A program made the translations under genes and the position numbers. Source: Bradyrhizobium genosp. L (lineage in GTDB: Bacteria; Pseudomonadota; Alphaproteobacteria; Rhizobiales; Xanthobacteraceae). From it: a stretch of 64,000 bases of DNA. The notes under the pieces are model-generated. The model was not told where the DNA came from. It saw only the letters and a list, made by a program, of their open reading frames with translations, and searched no databases. The stretch is taken from positions 6,324,001 to 6,388,000 of the forward strand of contig NZ_CP061378.1 of the NCBI RefSeq assembly GCF_015624485.1. The letters run 5' to 3'. This document shows, piece after piece, positions 56,345 through 64,000 of this stretch. Each line of letters starts with the position of its first letter. Position 1 is the stretch's first letter.

Positions 56345-56931
56345 TCGGACCCTGCCGTCTTACAAGTAGGCATGATGCTGTCCCGTCTCCGGGCGAAGGA
56401 ACTGCTGCGCGTCGCCATCGTGTCCGACACTGCCAAACACTTCTTTTTATACGACCCGTTGGCCAGCCGGTTGCCCGGCGGAACTCGGAGCTTTAGTTGC
56501 ACATCACTTATTGGTCTCAATCGCCTGCAGCACAGCAATATGGCACGTCGGGAAATAACACCCATCAATCATTTGGGACGACGTTTCGTCGTTGATCTGC
56601 AAGCACAATTCCTCGAGCTTGACGGACAAACCCCGACAGCATATCCGCCGCAATTTTTTGGTCTTGAATTCACAGAATAATTTTGGACCTCACAAGCACC
56701 AGCGGTTCCGCCAACTATCGGAGTGTATCGACCGGATGGCGCGCCCCGCGCGCAAGCAACACTGACAGTGCTAGCACTGATACAGATCCTCAAATACCGT
56801 CAGATGTCAGGAACACACCTCCGGTCTCCGGAGCAGCTCTCCGCACTGCCGTGCTTCGGCCCAAGCGTCCGGCGTCGGCGGATGCTGGCGGCTTCGACAT
56901 TACGCGCCTTGGCGTCAGTCTCCTCCATGAG
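56345..56931. other. Stretch without a supported gene
   Basis: About 590 bases between prophage relics and the amidohydrolase relic. The plus-strand frame 56285-56680 (ends HLGRRFVVDLQAQFLELDGQ) is open but unrecognised. Nothing else seen. Confidence 0.35.
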
Positions 56932-58633
56932 TCAGCGTTGAAAGACGACTTTTCCTCCGACGAGCGTGATGTCCGCTTTGATGTCTTTGATCTGCTCTTC
57001 CGGGATGGCCATGTAGTCCGCGGAAAGGACCGTGAGGTCAGCAAGCTTGCCCGGCTGGATCGTCCCCTTGTGTGCTTCGTCGAACGTGTAGCGCGAAGCT
57101 GCCGACGTGTAGAGGCGGAGCGCCTGTTCGCGACTGATAGCTTCCGCCGCGCCGTAAACGCTTCCATTGGGATCTTTTCGGGTCACCATGATGTACATGT
57201 TGAGGAACGGGTTGATCGGGTTGACGGGGAAGTCGGTTCCGGCGCCGAGGCTCTCTAGCCCCATTCTTTCGATCAAGGTCTTGGTCGGCACGGCGCGATC
57301 GGCGGTCGGCCGTCCCAGGAAGCGCTCGACAGTCGCGGCCTTGTCCCACATGAAGACGTTCTGGAAATCGACCCTGACCCCCAGCTTGTGGGCCCGCTCC
57401 ATCTGCTCCGACCTGATCAGACTGCGTGAATGAGAACGAAACGCCGGTCCTTGATAGATCTCTCCTTGTCGGCAACTTCGAAAGCATCGAGCACCTGGTC
57501 GATACCGAGATCGCCGACGACGTGTACGCCGACACGCCAACCGTAGCGATTGCAGATCGACACGAGTTGCTTTAGCCGCTCAGGCGTCTGCTGGGCGATG
57601 CCGTGGTAGTTGTCGTGCGAGTCCGGATAGACGTCGCGCATCAGCGCCGTCTTCAGCGTCATGCCGCCGTCGTAGAAAATCTTGATACCGGCAAACCTGA
57701 CCCAGTCGTCGCCGAAGCCGGACGAAGCGCCATTACCCGACATGATCGCTTCCCAGGCGCTCAGATCGGCGGGCGGCTCGGGTCTGTACATCAATCCCGT
57801 CCGCAGCGTCGCTTGTCCGGACGCGGCGAGCTTCTGCAGCGTACGGACGTCGCGCGCTTCCGTGGCGCCTTCGACCGCGCTTGTGATCCCAAAACTGTTC
57901 AGCGCGCCTTCCGCAAGCGTGTACTGCCTGATTTCATCCTCTTCGGTCCACGGCGGAACGGCTTTCTCGACCCGGTCGATCGCGGTCTCGACGAGGACGC
58001 CGGTCAGTTCGCCGGCCGCGTCGCGCTCGAAAGAGCCACCGTCTGGCTTTGCGGTGGTCTTGTCGACGCCTGCCTTCTGCAAAGCCATCGTATTCGCCAT
58101 CGAGAAATGCCCGACGGTGCGCAAGTAGACCGGATTGTTCGGAGCGACGCTGTCGATCTCCTGCCTCGTCAGGTAGCGCTTCTCGGCGAGTTGTGACGGA
58201 GGGTGCCACGCTCCGCCAACGATCCACTCGCCCGGCTTCTTTTTGGCGACGAAGGCCTTGATGGCCTGAAGCGCTTCCGCGACCGTCTTGGCCCGGCCCA
58301 TGACGACGACATAGTCGCCAAGTCCAGCCGCCTTGAAGTGGGCATGGGTGTCGATCAGGCCGGGGATCACAGTCTTGCCGGACACGTCGAGCACGCGTGT
58401 GCGCGCTCCGGCGAGTGCCCGGATGGACGCGCTGCTGCCGGTCGCGAGAATCTTTCCGTCCCGAACGGCGATCGCCTCGGTCACGCTGGACTGCTCGTCG
58501 AGGGTCAGGACCTTTCCGTTGACGAGGACAAGATCAGGCGAAGTAACATCCGCCTGCGGGCTACGGCGGGCGCTGCGCCCGCGAACAGAATTCCCGCACC
58601 GGGAATCGCGAGCGCCGTCGACCTGCAGACCAT
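56932..58633 (-). pseudogene. YtcJ-type amidohydrolase with signal peptide, two frameshifts
   Basis: GGGAGG precedes MVCRSTALAIPGAGILFAGA at 58633. A shift then leads into ADVTSPDLVLVNGKVLTLDE, the mature start. The barrel has VIPGLIDTHAHFK (metal-binding His pair), GEWIVGGAWHP, GHFSMANTMALQKAG, IFYDGGM, WRVGVHVVGD and RFVLIHA. A second shift near 57425 leads to SLIRSEQMERAHKLGVRVDF, MGLESLGAGTDFPVNPINPF and QPGKLADLTVLSADY. All catalytic blocks are present but in three frames. The substrate is unknown. It is last in a broken three-gene unit. Confidence 0.8.
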
Positions 58634-58729
58634 TTCAACCTCCCGATTATTGTGTTCAATAGACGAACATCTGCTCTTTCTTCGATGATAGCCGCGCGTG
58701 TCGAAGCGGTCCAACGATCGGGAAGCCGC

Positions 58730-59447
58730 TCACGCCGCGATGGTGGCACCCCCATCGACGACGACGGTCGAACCGGTCGCGAACGGATTGCACGCGAGAA
58801 AGAGGACCGCGCTCGCGATGTTCGATGCCTCTCCGATACGACGCAGCGGCAAGCGTTCCGTCGCACCGGCGAACATCTTTTCGCGCTCGGCTTCGGCCAT
58901 GCCGGACCACATTGGCGTCGCGACCAGGCCGGGCGAAACCGCGTTGACGCGGACCGGAGCCAACTCGAGCGCGAGGCCACGCGTCAACGCCTCGAGCGCC
59001 GCGTTTACGGCTCCCTGCAACACAGTGTTTGCGGAGGGGCGCGCTCCTGAAGCCGGAGATGAAGCAGAGCGAGCCTCCATCCCGGATCTTCGCCGCCCGG
59101 GCAACGTGATAGGCGCCCCAGAACTTGCTTTCCATGGTGGCGCGTGCGTCTTTCAGTTCGGCTTTCCGGAGCGGACCACTCGTCGTCTGCGCCGCCGACA
59201 CCACGATGTGATCCCATTCCAGTTCGCCGGCGAAGAACGTCTCTATGGAGGGATAGTCGGCGGTATCCATCCGCGTCGCCTTTGCGGTTCGCGGAAGTCC
59301 GGAGAGCGCGGCGTCGAGTTTGGTGACGGAACGGGACGCTATGGTGACCAACGCGCCGGCCTCGCACCCCTGCTGCGCGACCGCCAATCCGATGCCCGAA
59401 CTGCCGCCCACGACCAATACTCGTTGTCCCTGCAGACTTCCGTACAT
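58730..59447 (-). pseudogene. Short-chain dehydrogenase, one frameshift
   Basis: MYGSLQGQRVLVVGGSSGIG, LAVAQQGCEAGALVTIASRS is the NAD(P)-binding start. After GGSLCFISG the frame shifts near 59045 to SANTVLQGAVNAALEALTRG, LALELAPVRVNAVSPGLVAT and GSTVVVDGGATIAA. Around the break the usual Tyr-x3-Lys is replaced by a Thr/Gln/Ala stretch, so even the intact gene was probably an atypical SDR. It lies between the ferredoxin oxidoreductase and amidohydrolase relics. Confidence 0.8.
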
Positions 59448-59482
59448 GCAAACTCCTGACGACGATGCGTTTTAGCCCACGT

Positions 59483-62444
59483 TCACGCGGCCGAGGTGAG
59501 ATGGCTACGCACCCCTTCGGCGAAACGGGATCTGAGTTCCTTTGCCTTCGGTTCGACGCGCGCAATCGAGGCTTCCTTGACGGGTCCGTAGCCTCGGATC
59601 TCCTGCGGGTACGACGCGAGGGCGATCGCGGCATCGAGATTCGAACCGTCGAGCGCGTCGGCGATCTCCTGCACGGTTCCGAGATATTCGTCGCGCAGCC
59701 GGCGCTCCGACTTCCGCTCGCGTGTCCAGCCGAACGGATCGAACGCTGTCCTACGCAACCACTTGAAGCGCATCAGCAGCCGCAGCGCCGGCACAAGCAA
59801 GGTGGCCGAGAACGCCATCTTGCGCGGACGCCGGCTGGCTGGATCGCGGCCGGAGAGCATCGGCGGCGCGAGGTGAAGCTTGAGCGAGCCACCGTCGAAC
59901 CGCCGCCGAACCCCGCTCCAGAAGGTAGCGTCTGTCAACAGCCGCGCAACTTCGTATTCGTCCTTGTAAGCCATCAGGCGAAACGCGTTCGTCGCCACCG
60001 CCTCGATCAGGCGGCAGGAGCCTGGCGACGCCCTCTCCTCGGCCTCCTGCACGCGCTCCACCAGGGAGCGGAAACGCTCGGCGTACGCGGTGTCTTGGTA
60101 GGCGCGCAGCGCGTCGACACGGACGCTGATGCGCTCCTGCAGGGTCCGGACCGGTGCGGGCGCCGTGGCCACCTGAGGTTCGTCCGCTTCGAGGAGCGCC
60201 TCCGCGGCCTGCGGATCGGCGAAATACAGCCGGCCCAGGCGGAATGCGCGCAGCGTACCGTCCACGTCCGCGCCGTTAATCCGGATCGCCTGCTCCATCG
60301 AGCGCCAATCGACCAGCAGCATCCCCATCTGGAACGCGTAGCCGAGCATGATCATGTTCGCTGCGATGGGATCGCCGAACGCCCGGCGCGCAAGTTCGTT
60401 CGCCGGGATGCGCACGGCCTTGTGGCCAGCGCGCTGCTCAAGGCGGCGAACGAGACGTTCGGCGTCGAGATCGACGTTTCCGTTCTCATGAAACGCCTGG
60501 GTAGCCATCACCTGTCCGTCGAGCAGAATCTCGGTCGCGGCTCGGACGGTCTTCAGCGAGTCGAGTTGGGTGGCGGCGACCGCATCCGAAGCAATCAAGA
60601 GATCGGCGTCGTCGAGACCGAGCCGCATCGGAGCGACGCCGGACGGCGACGGGAAGATGCGTAGATGGCTGTAGACGGCGCCTCCCTTCTGCGCGAGCCC
60701 GGTCATGTCGTAAATTCCGACGCCCCGTCCCTCCAGATGCGCCGCCATGCCGACAATGGCCGAGGCGGTGACGACGCCGGTGCCGCCGATGCCGGCGAGC
60801 AGAATGCCGAAGGCTTCGGGCCCGGACTTGCGCGCGGCCGGCGCGGGCAGCTTTCCGGCGGCCGCTTCGATGTCGATGGGAGCGGGCCTCTTCACCTCCC
60901 CGTGCTCGATGGTCACGAACGACGGGCAGAAGCCTTCGAGACAGGTCATGTCGCTGTTGCAACTGGCCTGGTCGATGCGTCGCTTGCGGCCGAACTCCGT
61001 TTCGAGGGGCTGCACCGACATGCAGTTCGACGCGGACGAGCAGTCACCGCATCCTTCGCAGACCGCGGGGTTGATGACCACGCGTTTTGCGGCGGCGGGT
61101 GCCTTGCCGCGCTTGCGCCGCTTGCGCTTCTCGGTGGCGCAGATCTGGACGTAGACGATTACGGTTGTCCCGGGAATCTCCCGAAGTTCACGCTGCACGT
61201 TCTCCATCTACGTGCGGTGGACGAGTTCGACCTGCGGCGGCAGCGATTGGCTGGATCGGACGGCTTCCGGGTCTTCCGCCACGACGACGACGCGCTTGGC
61301 CCCTTCGAGCAGGACCTGGCGGACCATGGCGCCGACCGACAGACCGCTCTCGACCCTCTGTCCTCCCGTCATGGCGACGACGTCGTTCGCCAGGATCTTG
61401 AACGTCACGTTCGCGTTTGAAGCCGCCGCCGCACGGATCGCCAGCGATCCCGAATGCGAGAACGTGCCGTCTCCGAGATTGACGAAGACGTGCTTCGTCT
61501 CGGTGAAATGCGACAGTCCGATCCAGTTCACTCCCTCCGCTCCCATGTGCGTGCATGGAAGCGGATTGCGGTCCATGAACTGCACAAGGCCGTGGCAGCC
61601 GATGCCAGCCACGCCGAACGAACCGTCCGGCAGTTTGGTCGAACGGTTGTGGACATCCGGAGCAGAACACGGGACGGCGCGCCAGCGGTGCGACATCGAG
61701 TCGACCGGACGACGCGACACGCAGCGCGGCGATGTCGGGCCGCTCGGCTGAGCCGGTGGCGAGAATGCGACGCCCGATAGCGACAGCAGCCGTCGCGGCA
61801 TCCAGCGGCTCGTCGGCCGGCAGCAGTGCTTCGCTCTCCGGCGTCGCCTTTCCGGAAATGTTCGGCCGCCTGTCGGAGTGGTACAGGAGAGCCGCCGCCT
61901 GAAGCTCCATGTGCGCGCGCTTCTCTTCGACGAAGAGGAGCTCCGGCACGGCCCGGGCGAACGCGTTCAGCGGCTCGGGATCGAGCGGATAGATCAGGCC
62001 AACCTTCAGTACGCCGATGCCTAGCCGGCGCGCGATGGCATCGTCGATGCCGAGCAGTCTCAATCCATCGATCACGTCCTGAAATGCCTTGCCGGCCGTC
62101 ACGATGCCGAGCCGGGTTGGACTGTCGGAGCCGAACGCGACGAGGTCGATCGCGTTGCGCCGCGTGAAGGCGCGCACCCGCGGAAGCTTGTTGCGGACCA
62201 TACGCCGGTCCTGTGCGGTCACCGCGAGCATTTCGACGCGGATGCTGACCTCGTCACGCGCTGGAGGGACGGCGTCCAGCACCGGAGCGAGTTCGTCGAG
62301 CGAGATCATAGTGCCGAACGAGAGGACCGTGTGCGGACGTACTATGCATCGACCGGTCGGGCAATCAGCCAGAAGATTGACAATGGCGCTGTTGACGAAA
62401 CCGGAGACGATGCCCGTTTCCAACTCGATTTTGGCTTGTTGCAC
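59483..62444 (-). pseudogene. 2-oxoacid:ferredoxin oxidoreductase (indolepyruvate type), broken
   Basis: Remains of a ~1150-residue fused alpha/beta enzyme. The N-terminal ~400 residues (TPP pyrimidine domain) are missing; recognisable sequence starts at about 62290 (VSIRVEMLAVTAQD...). It runs GIVTAGKAFQDVIDGLRLLG and FCSGCPQ, shifts frame near 61665, then continues VAGIGCHGLVQFMDRNPLPC, THMGAEGVNWIG, NLGDGTFSHSG. A TAG at 61208-61210 interrupts the frame before ENVQRELREIPG. The rest has ferredoxin-type cysteines (VCEGCGDCSSASNC) and the gamma-type domain (LAGIGGTGVVTASAI). It once oxidised aryl or branched 2-oxoacids to acyl-CoA. Confidence 0.85.
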
Positions 62445-62458
62445 GCCGGAGCTTGATC

Positions 62459-63885
62459 ATGGCACCCGCAAAGAAGTCCTCTTCCAAAAGCAAGGGAAAA
62501 AAGGCAAAAGCCTCCGTCAAGAAGAGCGATAAAAATCTCGAAGTGCCGGAGCCCGGCAAGAAGGCACATTCGTCCGACGGCGACGCTCCTTCCGGCGAAA
62601 GCGCCAAAGGATTACGGGTGCGGATGTATCGTGTTGGCTTTGGAGACTTCTTTCTCCTGAGCGTGCCAGCCCGTGGCGGGGGAAGCGAGCATATTCTTAT
62701 TGATTGCGGCGTTCATTCTCAGGATCTCGGGAGCATCCGGGATGCAGTGGGGCAAATGGCCGAAGAATGTGGATCCAGGCTGGCCCTCATCATCATGACT
62801 CACCGGCACGCCGACCACATTTCAGGCTTCGCGAGCTGCAGCGACATATTCAGCAAGTTCACGGTCGATCGTGTCTGGATGCCGTGGTTTGAAGATCCCA
62901 AAAACAGTACGGCGATGGCTTTCCAGGCGAGCCTCACTGCAATGGCCAGTCAACTTTCAATGAGACTGGCTGCGCGGGCCGACGACAGCTCATTGATGCT
63001 CAAGGATATGGTCGACAACATCACAGGCGGATTTGCTGCTGCCGGCGGGGTATCAAAAAACCAGAAGGCTCTCGACGTCCTGCACGGCGGGTTCAAGAAC
63101 CAGGCGGACCATGATTATTACAAGGCCGGCGACCAGCCGGTCCTTCCCAAGGTTCTTTCCGATGCCGGCCTGTCGGCCACGATCCTGGGCCCCCGATCGA
63201 CCCCAAATTGATTTCGCAAATGACCAAGAAAAGCCAGCAATATTTGATGGAGGAGAATGAGACGGACGACGAACCCGTGCGGCCATTTGCCCGGGCTTTT
63301 TATACCGACAAGAGCAGCTATCCCGCCGACGCATTCAGGATCTACGACGATCAGGCGATCGTACGACTTGTGAACGGCGCCCAACCCAATCTGCTGGCGG
63401 CCCGCGCCAAGACCGCAGACAACACGTTGAACAACCAAAGTCTCGTGGTCCTGTTCAGCTTTCGTGGAAGACATCTGCTTTTCGCCGGTGATGCCCAATG
63501 GGGTAACTGGGAAAACTTCCTGTATGGTGGTGCGTACGGCACCCCAGGACATACGGATCTAACGGAGCAAGCGAAGTCGATCCTGAACAAGATCGATTTC
63601 TACAAGGTTGGCCATCACGGCAGTGCCAATGCCACGCCCAAGGATGCCGTCGCTGCCATGCGAATGGGGTGCGTTGGAATGTGCTCTACCCAGATCCACG
63701 CCTACAACGAAGTTCCGAGAGAACCCTTGCTGGAGGCGCTCCGCGGACGCATGAATGGTCAGTTGGCCAGAAGCGACCAGGTCGACACACAAGAATACGA
63801 GGCAGAGAAGACAGCGGGAACGCTTCCGAAAGCGTTCAAGCGTTCTACCTCCGGAGAGTTGTTTATCGATTATGATTTTGAATAG
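62459..63885 (+). pseudogene. Metallo-beta-lactamase-fold hydrolase (ComEC-like), frameshifted
   Basis: From ATG 62459 (GGAG seven bases upstream). A Lys/Ser-rich arm (~50 residues) precedes RVRMYRVGFGDFFLLSVPAR, ILIDCGVHSQDLGSIRD and IIMTHRHADHISGFASC, the HxHxDH zinc site. At 63188-63196 a C5 tract where C6 is expected shifts the frame (the first part ends GPRSTPN; the second starts PKLISQMTKKSQQYLM). The second part has LVVLFSFRGRHLLFAGDAQW and YKVGHHGSANATPKDAV, the later metal residues. Relatives of this type are known in accessory regions. AGGAGG at 63983-63988 announces another gene beyond the window. Confidence 0.75.
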
Positions 63886-64000
63886 CGCGGCTGCATCGGG
63901 TCATGAAGCTGAATAATTCTTTGAGCCTCACTGCAAGTCAGAAATCCCGAGACGGGTTTACGCGCGCCTGATTGACTGGCACAGGAGGCAGTACGCCCTG

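Noticed and set aside
59465..60664. A 399-codon plus-strand frame
   Set aside because: It is antisense to the 2-oxoacid:ferredoxin oxidoreductase relic; the composition reflects codon bias of the real strand.

Overview
The window looks like an accessory, partly decaying region of a high-GC alphaproteobacterial chromosome. It is most like Bradyrhizobium or a close relative in the Nitrobacteraceae. This rests on the mix of small hypothetical families I associate with that group (DUF6894, DUF3606, DUF768, GrlR-like and small zinc-ribbon proteins), on several LigD-type end-joining ligases, and on a kaiBC operon without kaiA. No rRNA or complete tRNA was seen. Pseudogenes are unusually common: about twenty loci carry frameshifts, stop codons or truncations.

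1-6.0 kb: the end of a MOSC protein, a broken alkB-ligase pair, a two-gene cassette of unknown function that recurs at 47.9 kb, four small genes, then relics of a mobile element (tyrosine integrase, parA) and a decayed SRAP fragment. 6.5-13.2 kb: an intact signalling block of a LuxR-type regulator, kaiB, kaiC, a hybrid histidine kinase with two receivers, a secreted protein and a GAF/HisKA_2 kinase. 13.8-17.4 kb: a solute-binding protein and an aminotransferase facing a MocR-type regulator, with direct repeats between them. 18.0-20.6 kb: a hipBA-like pair and an rpoH relic joined to a crp-type relic.

20.6-31.4 kb: many small genes on both strands plus a ClpP-like protein, an intact SRAP protein, an ATP-dependent ligase and a membrane-anchored protein with three repeats of an unassigned domain. 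31.6-34.2 kb: an SGNH hydrolase and a large serine recombinase. 34.3-43.2 kb: a DNA-end-repair cluster (two more ligases, RNase HII overlapping one of them, a stand-alone LigD-type phosphoesterase, topoisomerase IB) and a manganese catalase fused to a DUF892 domain. No ku gene or LigD polymerase domain was found in the window. I infer that the ligases, phosphoesterase, RNase HII, SRAP protein and topoisomerase together handle damaged or ribonucleotide-containing DNA ends, and that the catalase limits oxidative damage.

43.4-51.9 kb: an SDR relic, an XRE regulator with a clear promoter/operator facing three phage-like genes, a nucleoid-associated (NA37) protein, a tRNA-3'-end-like fragment that may be an attachment site, the second copy of the cassette, and a second XRE regulator behind an array of GTAGC half-sites. 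52.2-56.3 kb: tailed-prophage relics (tape measure in two parts, small terminase, prohead protease). 56.9-62.4 kb: three successive broken catabolic genes on one strand (2-oxoacid:ferredoxin oxidoreductase, SDR, amidohydrolase). 62.5-63.9 kb: a frameshifted metallo-beta-lactamase-fold gene, followed by a ribosome-binding site for a gene beyond the window.
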